Below, piece after piece: positions 29,001 to 36,296 of a stretch of 64,000 nucleotides of DNA. A program made the position numbers and the translations under genes. The first letter of the stretch is position 1. The number at the start of each line of letters is the position of its first letter. The notes beneath the pieces were generated by a model. The model did not search any database, was not told the origin of the DNA, and saw only the letters and a program-made list of their open reading frames with translations. The DNA comes from Bacteroides sp. (GTDB lineage: Bacteria; Bacteroidota; Bacteroidia; Bacteroidales; Muribaculaceae): positions 1 through 64,000 of the forward strand of contig JAAVCP010000071.1 in assembly GCA_014802265.1 (NCBI GenBank). Reading direction: 5' to 3'.

Positions 29001-31803
29001 TACCGTTTTTATCACTAATCACACTAAGGATGTAGCTTCCGGAATAACCGCTGCCCACTTTAATATCAACACTCTTTACACCAGGCTTAGCAATGATTTT
29101 ATTTTCAGGCACCCACAATGGAGTCTCTACGGGACATTTGGTATCATTCTGACGGTAGATAATAGTTTCAACATTTGTCTTTACCGTGTCACCCACCACG
29201 TTAAACTCCATTCTGTATTGCCCGGAAGTAAGACGGGAGGCAGGAAGTGTCAATGACGGACTCTTAAAGACTCCGGATAAAGTTTTATCCGGATCTGACA
29301 CACTTACAATCTTATATTCAACATCTTTCACAGTCGGAAGGTCAAGCATATCATATACCGGGATATTGAATTTAATCTCACCTCCTGTCACACAAGTTCT
29401 TTCGTTTATCTGTGGGCGGATTGACAACTCTGTGCCTAATGCAAAACGAAGGTCGGGAGCACTCTGAGTCTCTCCGGAAGGAGAAGTGGCAGAGGCAGCC
29501 AGAGAATAAATGCCATACTCATATTGTGTGCCTTTCAAATCAGCGGTAGGCAACTCAATTATAAACTCCCCTTTTTCATCTGTAAGGATAGTGTTTCCAT
29601 ACGTGGCAGTATTATATGAACGCATGAACCTCCACCAAGGATTCCACCTTACATTATAATTAACTTCCACTCCTGCCAAAGGCATACCGGAATAAGTCTT
29701 GACTACCCCTTTAAATTTTATCAGGTCACCGGGAACATAATTCTCAGTGGAATCTTTCTGCAGTTCCACATAAAACGAGGGAGTTTTATATTCTGCCACC
29801 TCAAAATACTGATAGCCCACTCTCCTACGTGGATTATCACTAAATTCAGCCACAAGCTGATAAGTACCTAAAAGTCCGTCGGAAGGAAGACGGAACCTAC
29901 CGTCACATCTACCCCACTCATCTGTAGAGAGTGACAGGGAATCAACATCATTGGCATTTGCGTCAAGAAGCACCACTTTCACGGAAACATTTTTTCTCAG
30001 GTTGGTTTTCTCATCAGTACGAGTCCATGCTACCAAAGCAAACTGAACCTCATCACCGGGACGATAGATAGAGAGATCAGTGAATATATTGGCGCAGTCT
30101 TCTTTACGCTCAGTGATTTTGGTATAGCGATTATGTGCCCAAAGTGTGGCATGGTCGGAATTTTTTTTAGCTTCTATTCTGAAGTAGCCCTGTGGTAAGG
30201 AAACGGAGCCTTCTCTACTACTGATGCCTTCCTTGATCATCTTCTTGTTATCATTTTCAAAGAAATTGACTACTACACCCTCCACAGGTTTTTGGGTCAT
30301 TGCATCTACCACATAAACCAATCCCGAATTCTCCTCAATGGGATTGGTAACAGTAATAAGGCTGAGGTTCGTAACATTAAAAAGGGTCAGTGACCATTTG
30401 TCAACATAACTTTTCCAATCGGAAGAAAGTTTTGCGGAAGCAGAAGGAACAGCCACATAATATCCTGATTCCAAAAGCGGAAGATCAAATTCTCTACGTG
30501 AAGAGAAAGGTATGGAACCCTCGAATTTCAATGGAATGGTATGCATACATTTTGCATTTCCCGGAAAATCCTTAACCGATAAAGAACCATTTTTTACCAT
30601 TAATTCGGGAATCTTATAGATCAGCACATACATATCGGAGACGTTCTGAACTGACACAACACACTTCCCTGCCTTATTCGGATATATATTTTCTGCCGCT
30701 GAGACTGCCACATTCTTCATTTTAAGCAATCCTAATTTATATTTTACTGCTTCGGCATAATTTGAACCAGGAAAACTTTTCAACCACTCTTCCATCTGAG
30801 AATAAAGAAGCTTGGAATCAGCAGTGCCTATATAATTTGAATTGAAAACGGCATCACAATATTCGCAAAGAAAGACCGCACCTTCTGGATAGGAAAGAAG
30901 CTTATCTTTCCAAGTTTTCAAGAAAGCTGACTTATCAGGGAAATAAATATTCTCGGCTTTTATAAGAAGAAAGAATGTTAGAGGCTTAATGGCGTGAGAA
31001 TCCTCAGCCATTTTAATGCGGGAGTCAAGGAGAGAATTTGCTCGCCTGATGCATAACTCCTTTGGAGAATAGAGACCCTTTTCTTCTACATTACGAAACG
31101 GAATCACATTTTCTGCATTTACCGATTCAAAATTGCGCAGTAACCTTACGCTTTGGCTCACTATAAAATCTGCCACGGAAAGACCGGAATCTTTTAAGCC
31201 GGAATCTGATACCAATAGATTCGCAATGTCAGCAAGAGGCAGCTGGTTGGCTACACTAATGCCCTCTGTGGCTTTATCTACAAGTTCAAGAACCTTCTTA
31301 GCAAATAGTTGTCCACTCCATGCATTCACATCGTCAGGATAAGAATCGAGAGGTAGAGTACGACCATTATAAAGCCATTGCTGCATAGTGTAGAACTGTG
31401 CATACATTCCTGCCTCAATAAGCCGACACAATGAACTATAAGGAGCATCTATCAAATTAGCCACCGAGTCAACAAGGGTGATATTAGCCTGAAATGATGA
31501 CTTGGAAACAAGGTTTCTTGCCACTACAATCTGAATTGCAGCCTGAATAGCCTCTACACCATCCTTCTTATCCAAAGCCTCATTCAATTTTCTATCCGCA
31601 TTCTTCTCTACCGTCTCCGGAAAGGCAAAGTCAGGCTCAGAGAAAGAATAGGAGGTGGTTTTCTTATTGTCCATCTTATTAACTTTAGAGTTATGCAGAG
31701 GAGCACATAGCGTTGTTGCCTCCGCCATAGGTATCATACAAATAGATAAAAATATAAAGGCTGCCCTAACCGCAGCCTCTATATGTGGTAAATATTTTTT
31801 CAT
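26041..31803 (-). CDS. Alpha-2-macroglobulin family protein (MG domains), no thioester
   Basis: 1920 aa with an N-terminal signal segment (about 12-30, AAFIFLSICMIPMAEA), so periplasmic or membrane-anchored. An MG2-type stretch (NIFTDLSIYRPGDEVQFALV at about 580) is typical of bacterial macroglobulins. The bait-like acidic region around 1100-1180 is followed by the A2M block SFDVPNFNTTWQFQLMGYND and a helical thioester-type domain with SSGGWSWCPGMPASEFIT. I find no CxEQ thioester motif, so covalent trapping is unlikely. Such proteins are thought to guard the periplasm against proteases or to assist envelope assembly. It lies 18 nt after the Spy-like gene. Confidence 0.9.
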   Translation of the reverse strand: MKKYLPHIEAAVRAAFIFLSICMIPMAEATTLCAPLHNSKVNKMDNKKTTSYSFSEPDFAFPETVEKNADRKLNEALDKKDGVEAIQAAIQIVVARNLVSKSSFQANITLVDSVANLIDAPYSSLCRLIEAGMYAQFYTMQQWLYNGRTLPLDSYPDDVNAWSGQLFAKKVLELVDKATEGISVANQLPLADIANLLVSDSGLKDSGLSVADFIVSQSVRLLRNFESVNAENVIPFRNVEEKGLYSPKELCIRRANSLLDSRIKMAEDSHAIKPLTFFLLIKAENIYFPDKSAFLKTWKDKLLSYPEGAVFLCEYCDAVFNSNYIGTADSKLLYSQMEEWLKSFPGSNYAEAVKYKLGLLKMKNVAVSAAENIYPNKAGKCVVSVQNVSDMYVLIYKIPELMVKNGSLSVKDFPGNAKCMHTIPLKFEGSIPFSSRREFDLPLLESGYYVAVPSASAKLSSDWKSYVDKWSLTLFNVTNLSLITVTNPIEENSGLVYVVDAMTQKPVEGVVVNFFENDNKKMIKEGISSREGSVSLPQGYFRIEAKKNSDHATLWAHNRYTKITERKEDCANIFTDLSIYRPGDEVQFALVAWTRTDEKTNLRKNVSVKVVLLDANANDVDSLSLSTDEWGRCDGRFRLPSDGLLGTYQLVAEFSDNPRRRVGYQYFEVAEYKTPSFYVELQKDSTENYVPGDLIKFKGVVKTYSGMPLAGVEVNYNVRWNPWWRFMRSYNTATYGNTILTDEKGEFIIELPTADLKGTQYEYGIYSLAASATSPSGETQSAPDLRFALGTELSIRPQINERTCVTGGEIKFNIPVYDMLDLPTVKDVEYKIVSVSDPDKTLSGVFKSPSLTLPASRLTSGQYRMEFNVVGDTVKTNVETIIYRQNDTKCPVETPLWVPENKIIAKPGVKSVDIKVGSGYSGSYILSVISDKNGILKKEWLLPSEDLIKVNIPAPVDKNSVWVTLSGMHDFNQNVATVEIVPENSLRKMEVTTSVFRDKISSGDSEEWKFTFTVGDEVQRNIPAFAVMTDKALNALAPFTWRFNAYGFGRGMLTSVSSSYINNFTTSAHFTRNPKYVAIAGFSPEWNTYSYDLVSAGLSNIRIRGTRMMKAAQTTGNYGVVEEQVAVGMEEDADHVMNATVKSEATMASMDLAEEKVVEADGGNGNMVNDEAELRPIEMPLMFFMPRLNSNADGDVEVSFDVPNFNTTWQFQLMGYNDELQSASIILDAVASKPVMVRSNPPRFVRTGDKMSIAATLFNNTDSVSAISGRIELFNPDSDEILLQREFSAEEITASGNRTVEVQFDVPDNISSIGIRSYAVAGKFSDGEQTVIAVLPSSTPVVESTNFYLKTGETDFAVKLPKFKKDANLTLKYCDNPVWECVLALPSISAPDSKNVFSVIRALFANSMAVNIVERYPGVKEGLQKIFAENDTALLTSNLQKDSELKTVTLNNTPWVNDARSETERMRSLDKLLDKQSADASVASLLSNLKDLQSSSGGWSWCPGMPASEFITRNVIKYSGIMKQSDCLPADAEEMIEKAIKFCDDKAYDYYLKNNKKIYALDMLSYLYARSFFNYKSSNSGFEGLKNKALKKISEEWKQFSIYDKTIAAIVMARSNGYEKTARVILESLNQYASKDGVKGWWFDNLSSGFDGMPKLLTTATALEAYSEIEPGTDAVEGLRQWLVLQKATENWGANSYTVEVIGAILNSGVNWTESREPATFQIGDNLISVDDREMLTGMVTLNLDPSEASGKELKINKHSSGPAWGGVISQYVAPIKDVKAEKSANLKIEKQLLVVKDSPAGEIATEGQIHVGDKVRVTLTLTCDKDMDYVALIDERGAFLEPADQVSGYSLKDRLAVYQEVRDSKTSFFIEFLPKGTSVITYDCYADREGEYSVGITSVQSQYSPLQAAHSAGRIVIVK

Positions 31804-31821
31804 ACTGTGATATGTTTTTGT

Positions 31822-32280
31822 CTAACGTTTACCTTTCTTATTTTGTCTCATCTCCTGCATCTTTTTCCGAAATTCTTCCTCAGCCTCCTTCATTTTAAAT
31901 ATCTGTTTTTGAGAGAGGAACTTCGAGAATTTCTCAGTATATTCTTTTTCAATTGCAGCAGATTGCTCTTTGGCTTTACTCATTGCCTCAGCTGCCTTCT
32001 GATATTCTTCTTCTGAGGGAGATGATTTCTTTTTGAGATTTTTCTCCAAAGTCCAGGCAGGCTTCATAGCCTCGAAGCGTTTACGGCACATCTCATCATA
32101 AAGCTTAAAAAACTGTTCCTTCTGGTCATCTTTAAGCTCCATCTCCTGAGCGAGGTATTTCATTTTGAATTCCTGTACCTCCTCAAACATCTTATCATGT
32201 TTCTTGCCGTCGTGATCCCGGGCGCAGACCGCCGCCACGCACCCCATGATGAATATTAAAGTTAAGTAAATTTTTTTCAT
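31822..32280 (-). CDS. Spy/CpxP-like periplasmic helical protein
   Basis: 152 aa: signal peptide (about 1-20, ending VCARD), then almost entirely charged alpha-helix rich in Lys, Glu and Met (MKYLAQEMELKDDQKEQFF). Size and composition resemble the small periplasmic proteins of the Spy/CpxP/LTXXQ type, which act as chaperones or envelope-stress sensors. The assignment is by appearance, not by a firm motif. It is 21 nt after the anti-sigma-like gene and 18 nt before the macroglobulin gene, so the three are likely co-transcribed. Confidence 0.75.
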   Translation of the reverse strand: MKKIYLTLIFIMGCVAAVCARDHDGKKHDKMFEEVQEFKMKYLAQEMELKDDQKEQFFKLYDEMCRKRFEAMKPAWTLEKNLKKKSSPSEEEYQKAAEAMSKAKEQSAAIEKEYTEKFSKFLSQKQIFKMKEAEEEFRKKMQEMRQNKKGKR

Positions 32281-32301
32281 TATCCGGTGTGTATAAAAGT
32301 G

Positions 32302-32778
32302 TTAACTACGTGCGCTGCCACTCCTATTACCGCTATTGGCAGACAGATTGACAGATTGGTATTCCGGGAGCAGTTCGTAGCCAAAATCCTCCTGAAAGTC
32401 TTCCATTGAGTCATAGCTTGCGCTGACCTCCTTTTCCAGTTCATAGTCTGAACCGGTAGAAAATAACATTATATCGTCAAAAGAATGGCTTTCAAGAGCC
32501 TGGACGATAGCGGCAGGGGGATTATCGAGGTTAAGACGGTCAGAGGTGGTGACAGTGTGAAACACTTTCATCATCATCCAAATGCCGGCAAACATGGCTG
32601 CAAGATAGACATAAGGTTTAACCCTCTGCCACATTGACAACGGCACACTTTTCTGCGCAGCCGGATATGGAGGCAGTTCTGAAAGTATGCGTTGGTTAAG
32701 CTCCTCGAAATACCCTTCCGGAACACGGAAGCCTGTCTCGCTTCCATATTTCTCTTTAAGTATCTCTTCCTGGTGCAT
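32302..32778 (-). CDS. Anti-sigma-like single-pass membrane protein
   Basis: 158 aa. A cytoplasmic part of about 50 residues contains FRVPEGYFEELNQRIL, a phrase I associate with Bacteroidota proteins encoded directly after ECF sigma factors. One membrane helix follows at about 54-71 (VYLAAMFAGIWMMMKVF), then an acidic outer part with repeated serines and Asp/Glu. No sigma factor lies upstream: the preceding 338 bases are non-coding except for a small ORF within a repeat element. The only ECF sigma gene in the window is at 59208. The role as sigma regulator is inferred from resemblance. Confidence 0.65.
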   Translation of the reverse strand: MHQEEILKEKYGSETGFRVPEGYFEELNQRILSELPPYPAAQKSVPLSMWQRVKPYVYLAAMFAGIWMMMKVFHTVTTSDRLNLDNPPAAIVQALESHSFDDIMLFSTGSDYELEKEVSASYDSMEDFQEDFGYELLPEYQSVNLSANSGNRSGSARS

Positions 32779-32921
32779 ATCAAATCTTTTATCAATGTGA
32801 CAATCTGATAAGAGATTGGTTTAACGAAATCATTGTAAATTTGAAATTATTAAGAGTTTTTCTTTAGTCGAATTGAAGAATATTGAAATTTGTCGGTAAA
32901 ATATCGGGGTTTATCCTAAAA

Positions 32922-33029
32922 TTATTCCGTTTGAGAGATTGAAATTCGCAAAAATATGTTAAACTTTGATGTGACCAAAACTTTCTTTACAGAAGTGATG
33001 TTATAATGACGTAGAGAAAATCGTTTCAT
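32922..33029 (-). other. Small ORF opened by repeat copy A (35 codons)
   Basis: The ATG at 33029 belongs to the repeat box and starts a peptide MKRFSLRHYNITSVKK... of 35 residues ending at TAA (32922-32924). It is basic and has no hydrophobic signal. Coding status is unproven. It could be a leader peptide for the anti-sigma-like/Spy/macroglobulin operon or a remnant of a lost gene. The first five codons are shared with the ORF at 59859. Confidence 0.35.
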
Positions 33030-33098
33030 GATGTTAGGTTAGTTCAAATAAGTATTATGGAAAACACACACAAGCGGCCGATGTGAATCGGTCGCTTG
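33015..33098 (-). repeat. Composite repeat, copy A (hairpin + CTAACCTAACAT box)
   Basis: The minus strand shows a hairpin at 33071-33098 (12-bp stem, one mismatch at pair 7, UCAC tetraloop), then 25 nt, then GAACTAACCTAACATCATGA from 33045. The last 31 bases, to 33015, match copy B at 59843-59873 in all but one position, and the preceding ATAATACTT is also shared. Confidence 0.75.
33071..33098 (-). terminator. Terminator-like hairpin after queE
   Basis: The 12-bp stem 33071-33082/33087-33098 carries one weak pair and a 4-nt loop that reads TCAC in the queE transcript. TGTGTGTGTTTTCC follows. It lies 18 nt beyond the queE stop. It also forms the first half of repeat copy A. Confidence 0.7.
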
Positions 33099-33116
33099 AT
33101 TTAGTCTATTTATAAT

Positions 33117-33716
33117 TTATTGAATGTTGAGGAAACGGTGGGCCTGGACAGAGAGAGTCCAACGGGGATCAGCCAACACGCGATTTATAGCATGCTCCCG
33201 ATTCAGGCGACATTCCACAGGATCATCTACATAGCAGGGCTGAAGAAACATTCGTGTGGTCTTCTTGACGCATGGCAAAACGAAATATGGCTCAAGATCC
33301 TGACCAATGTCAACAACTTTCAACTCATCAGCATAATCCACCATAATAGGGTAATCAGTCACACCCTTCACTCCTATCTTTGGTGACACAGTCACCCAAT
33401 CAATCTCCGGAGGCACAAACCGCGACCCATTAGTCTCAATGGCTATCCTTTTTCTGGTCTTCATTTTCAAAACCACCACAAAATTACGGTCAATCCATAG
33501 TGAAGGCTCGCCACCGGTAAGAATTATCCATTCAGCAGGGAAAGAGTTTACAGTTTCTATGATTTCATTATCCGTCATCATTCGTCCCTCCTGATGCTGA
33601 GTGTCGCAAAAACTGCAATTCAGATTACAACCGGAGAAGCGTATAAAAACAGAGGGGACACCGGTATGAGCCCCCTCTCCTTGCAGAGAGTAAAATATTT
33701 CGTTGATTTTTCTCAT
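33117..33716 (-). CDS. queE: 7-carboxy-7-deazaguanine synthase
   Basis: 199-aa radical SAM enzyme that rearranges 6-carboxytetrahydropterin to 7-carboxy-7-deazaguanine in preQ0/queuosine synthesis. The cluster motif GCNLNCSFCDT gives Cys30, Cys34 and Cys37 (CX3CX2C), and ILTGGEPSLW is the SAM-binding GGEP motif. The short length and compact fold match QueE. It is the last gene of the que operon, 38 nt after queD, and is followed by a terminator hairpin. Confidence 0.96.
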   Translation of the reverse strand: MRKINEIFYSLQGEGAHTGVPSVFIRFSGCNLNCSFCDTQHQEGRMMTDNEIIETVNSFPAEWIILTGGEPSLWIDRNFVVVLKMKTRKRIAIETNGSRFVPPEIDWVTVSPKIGVKGVTDYPIMVDYADELKVVDIGQDLEPYFVLPCVKKTTRMFLQPCYVDDPVECRLNREHAINRVLADPRWTLSVQAHRFLNIQ

Positions 33717-33754
33717 TTTTATTTAGATTTCAGTAAGGTTATCTCACCTCCTTA

Positions 33755-34093
33755 TTAATCTACCTCATAAGCGGCAGTGTTCCCCTCGCTTTCCTGCACC
33801 TCACAGCGCCAACAGTGAGGGACAGTATCTACAATCCAACGTGCAATATTCTCTGCAGTAGGATTGCAGGAAAGAACATCATTGATGACAGCATGGTCGA
33901 GCCTGTCCATCACCAATTTCTTGATATGGGTAAAATCTACCACCATTCCGTTCTCATCAAGTTCATGGGCGCGGCATTCAACTGTTATAATCCAGTTATG
34001 ACCATGCAAGGAAGTGCACTTGCTCTTATAATTTAGTTCAAGACGATGTGCGGCACTGATTTCAAATTTCTTTTTTACATAATACATAGTCAA
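33755..34093 (-). CDS. queD: 6-carboxytetrahydropterin synthase
   Basis: 112-aa T-fold enzyme that converts dihydroneopterin triphosphate to 6-carboxytetrahydropterin. Zinc ligands His16, His30 and His32 (SLHGHNW), the reactive Cys26, the catalytic pair Asp66-His67 (RLDHAVI) and Glu101 are all visible. The start overlaps the queC stop by 4 bp (ATGA). A second ATG two codons on is an alternative. The GTP cyclohydrolase that supplies the substrate is not in this operon. Confidence 0.96.
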   Translation of the reverse strand: MTMYYVKKKFEISAAHRLELNYKSKCTSLHGHNWIITVECRAHELDENGMVVDFTHIKKLVMDRLDHAVINDVLSCNPTAENIARWIVDTVPHCWRCEVQESEGNTAAYEVD

Positions 34094-34749
34094 TCCTCCT
34101 CATATATAGTAGGGTCATCAATACCCGCCTCAGCCATTGCCTCCTTACGTTCAACACAGGTGGCACACTTCCCGCAATGCCTCTCACCACCCTTGTAGCA
34201 TGAATATGTCATGGCATAATCCACACCAATTTCTTTACCGATACGTGCTATATCGCTTTTTGTGATATTGGTAAAGGCAGCTTCAAGAGTTATCCCTTCG
34301 TATGTGCCACACTGCATGGCACGGCTCATTGCTTCCACAAATTCCGGTCGGCAATCAGGATATATTGCGTGGTCGCCGCCATGATTTGCCATCATTACAT
34401 GTTTCAACCCTCGAGATTCAGCCAGTCCACAAGCAACAGCAAGCATTATGCCGTTGCGGAATGGAACTACGGTAGACTTGATATTCTCATCATCATAACG
34501 TCCTGTTGGTATCAAATCAGCCCCCTCAAGAAGGGAACTTTTAAAATATTTTCCCATAAAATCAAGAGGAATTACGATGTGATCTATGCCAAGCAGTTCA
34601 CATTGGCGTCGGGCACACTCTATCTCACGTGCGTTATGGTTGGAGCCGTAGTCAAAGCTGACGGCAAGGGCAATTTTATCTTTTTTATAATGGAGAAGCG
34701 TTACGCTATCCATTCCTCCGGAGAGGATAATTATTGAATCCTTTTCCAT
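34090..34749 (-). CDS. queC: 7-cyano-7-deazaguanine synthase
   Basis: 219-aa ATP-dependent enzyme that turns 7-carboxy-7-deazaguanine into preQ0. The PP-loop motif LSGGMDS lies at residues 9-15, and zinc-binding Cys184, Cys192, Cys195 and Cys198 (CYKGGERHCGKCATC) close the chain. The open frame runs 36 codons further upstream, but that part overlaps queF and does not look like QueC. ATG at 34749, 7 nt after the queF stop, gives the standard N-terminus. Confidence 0.97.
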   Translation of the reverse strand: MEKDSIIILSGGMDSVTLLHYKKDKIALAVSFDYGSNHNAREIECARRQCELLGIDHIVIPLDFMGKYFKSSLLEGADLIPTGRYDDENIKSTVVPFRNGIMLAVACGLAESRGLKHVMMANHGGDHAIYPDCRPEFVEAMSRAMQCGTYEGITLEAAFTNITKSDIARIGKEIGVDYAMTYSCYKGGERHCGKCATCVERKEAMAEAGIDDPTIYEED

Positions 34750-34756
34750 TTCCAAA

Positions 34757-35227
34757 TTATTTTTTAAGATCGAGTGCCCACTCCCTGCGTCGGCGACACA
34801 ATTCTTGATGTTCGTCATCTCCCATATTTGCAAACGGATATATTGAGATTCCGCCACGGGGCATAAACAGACCCTTCACCTCAATATATTTAGGATCCAT
34901 TAGTTTCCAAAGATCCTTCATTATGATGTTGACGCAATCTTCATGAAAATCACCATGGTTACGGAAACTGAAAAGGTATAGCTTGAGACTTTTGCTCTCC
35001 ACCATTTTCATTCGGGGTATATAGGAAATTATGATATGACCGAAATCAGGTTGTCCGGTCTTTGGACACAGGGTTGTGAATTCGGGACAATCAAAAGTTA
35101 CTACATACTCGTTTTCAGGGTGCTTGTTCTCAAATGTCTCCAATAGTTGGGGTGCGTAATCTGTAGGATAAGCCACCCCCTGGCAGCCTAATAGGGTTAC
35201 GCCTTCAAGTTCTGATTCTTTTCTCAT
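34757..35227 (-). CDS. queF: NADPH-dependent 7-cyano-7-deazaguanine reductase
   Basis: 156-aa short-form (YkvM-type) nitrile reductase making preQ1 from preQ0. The catalytic Cys54 lies in [14 protein letters not shown], the QueF motif ESKSLKLY at 77-84 and HGDFHED follows. It is the first gene of a queF-queC-queD-queE operon behind its own promoter and a folded leader, suggesting feedback control by a pathway metabolite. Confidence 0.97.
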   Translation of the reverse strand: MRKESELEGVTLLGCQGVAYPTDYAPQLLETFENKHPENEYVVTFDCPEFTTLCPKTGQPDFGHIIISYIPRMKMVESKSLKLYLFSFRNHGDFHEDCVNIIMKDLWKLMDPKYIEVKGLFMPRGGISIYPFANMGDDEHQELCRRRREWALDLKK

Positions 35228-35257
35228 TTTTGTATACGGATCTGAAAGTTACTTACT

Positions 35258-35301
35258 GCCTGAGCATGACGGGGGAGCTGCCACCATCCCCCTACTCCGG
35301 C
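35258..35301 (-). promoter_or_regulatory. Structured 5' leader of the que operon (candidate riboswitch)
   Basis: In the minus-strand RNA an outer stem pairs GCCGGAG (35295-35301) with CTCAGGC (35258-35264), with one mismatch. It encloses a stem GGGGGA/UCCCCC (35287-35292 with 35271-35276) and a 10-nt loop. It starts within about 10 nt of the predicted transcription start and ends 30 nt before the queF ATG. Position suggests ligand control by preQ1 or a related compound. I could not match it to the preQ1-I, -II or -III patterns as I remember them. Confidence 0.5.
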
Positions 35302-35314
35302 TTAAATTCCACTG

Positions 35315-35345
35315 CAAAGTTACAAATTTCACTTAACCTATGCAA
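35315..35345 (-). promoter_or_regulatory. Promoter of the que operon
   Basis: Minus-strand TAACTTTG (35315-35322) is an exact TAnnTTTG -7 box. TTG at 35343-35345 lies 20 nt upstream, a good -33 spacing. The message would begin around 35308, just before the folded leader. Confidence 0.75.
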
Positions 35346-35647
35346 TAGACAGATTCGTATTCCAAACAAATCAATACTCCCCTATAATACAATTTTTGAT
35401 ACAGTGAGTCCCGGGAAAGAAGTTTATATTAATTTCGGATAGATTATGTCCGGCAATGTGATAAGGACATGCATATCTCTTTTCTTCAATCTGCCCTATG
35501 GCAACCTGCGAAATAATCATATCTTATTCTCTTAATGCTATATTTAACTTTCTGTACTCTAAAAACTTTTTTTAATAATGCCAATCTGTTGTAGCTTCAA
35601 ATCTAAGAATTTTTATTGAGATTTCTACATTGGAATAAATTATATTG

Positions 35648-35678
35648 TTGCATTTTTAATATTTTTATTATAACTTTA
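35648..35678 (+). promoter_or_regulatory. Promoter of the 35720 gene
   Basis: TTG (35648-35650), a 20-nt spacer and TAACTTTA (35671-35678), one base off TAnnTTTG, 41 nt before the ATG. Confidence 0.55.
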
Positions 35679-35719
35679 CACGCTAAACATCTCACATTCA
35701 TATCAAATAAATTATAAAG

Positions 35720-36136
35720 ATGAAAAAAATCGAAAGAATCGCACTTTACCGTGAAGCATTCCTTAAAGGGAAAAGCGAAGAGGAGTGTCGAAAGTTTGAC
35801 GAAAAAGACATCGACAAGCAGTATGGCTCCATCATGGCGTGGAAACGCCGTAGTGATGCTGCCACAACACATAAGAAGGAGGAGGCATCTGTAAATGCTA
35901 TCATTTCCCTACTGAAAAGAGTAAAACTTGACATTCCATCTCTTAAAACGCTCTCTGAAGAAGACAGGGGCAGAATTACCGATGCAATCAATGCTGCTAT
36001 GGAAGAAGTTGTTAACTTCGACCGCAATAAGAAAGCCATTCTCCTGAAAAAACTTGAGTCAGAGAGAGAGGAAATCAACAAACAGGGTGAGACCCTTAAC
36101 CGTCAGATTGAAGAACTACGCCAACAACTTAGTTAA
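35720..36136 (+). CDS. Hypothetical small coiled-coil protein
   Basis: 138 aa, not recognised. There is no signal peptide or membrane segment, so it is cytoplasmic. The N-terminal half is strongly charged (YREAFLKGKSEEECRKFDEKDIDKQY, split here by composition: acidic and basic residues alternate). The middle has an Ile/Leu helix (AIISLLKRVKLDIPSL), and from about 88 to 137 a heptad-like helix ends in LNRQIEELRQQL. It stands alone with its own promoter and terminator. The resemblance to small helical nucleic-acid-binding or scaffold proteins is impressionistic. Confidence 0.8.
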   Translation: MKKIERIALYREAFLKGKSEEECRKFDEKDIDKQYGSIMAWKRRSDAATTHKKEEASVNAIISLLKRVKLDIPSLKTLSEEDRGRITDAINAAMEEVVNFDRNKKAILLKKLESEREEINKQGETLNRQIEELRQQLS

Positions 36137-36257
36137 TAAATGTTAAAAAAGACTTAGTAATGAACAATCCACACTTCTGCTTAGTTAATATAACAGAAAG
36201 AAGATAGATTTTTGTTCATTAAGTTTATAGCAGCTTTCCGATTTTGGAGCTGTTAAC

Positions 36258-36289
36258 AAAAGCGGCCCTTCGTGAGAACGGTCGCTTTT
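36258..36289. terminator. Bidirectional terminator between the 35720 gene and the LptF/G gene
   Basis: A 14-bp stem (36258-36271 with 36276-36289) with one wobble and one mismatch has AAAAGCG/CGCTTTT ends. The tetraloop reads GTGA on plus and TCAC on minus. The latter matches the loop of the three hairpins in the composite repeat, but no CTAACCTAACAT box follows. Confidence 0.8.
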
Positions 36290-36296
36290 ATTTATA

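Larger units (their letters stand above)
32779..33116. other. Intergenic region with repeat copy A and no sigma gene
   Basis: These 338 bases contain the queE terminator hairpin, copy A of the composite repeat, and its 35-codon ORF, all facing the anti-sigma-like gene. The 140 bases next to that gene are AT-rich with no clear TAnnTTTG box. Confidence 0.6.
35228..35719. other. Divergent intergenic region between queF and the 35720 gene
   Basis: The 492 bases carry the queF leader and promoter (35258-35345) on one side and a near-consensus promoter for the 35720 gene (35648-35678) on the other. The 300 bases between them are AT-rich, and I see no gene, repeat or RNA there. Confidence 0.6.

Noticed and set aside
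35258..35301. Naming the que leader a preQ1-I, -II or -III riboswitch.
   Set aside because: The visible stems lack the A-rich tail pseudoknot of preQ1-I and do not fit the others as I recall them; only a generic structured leader is supported.
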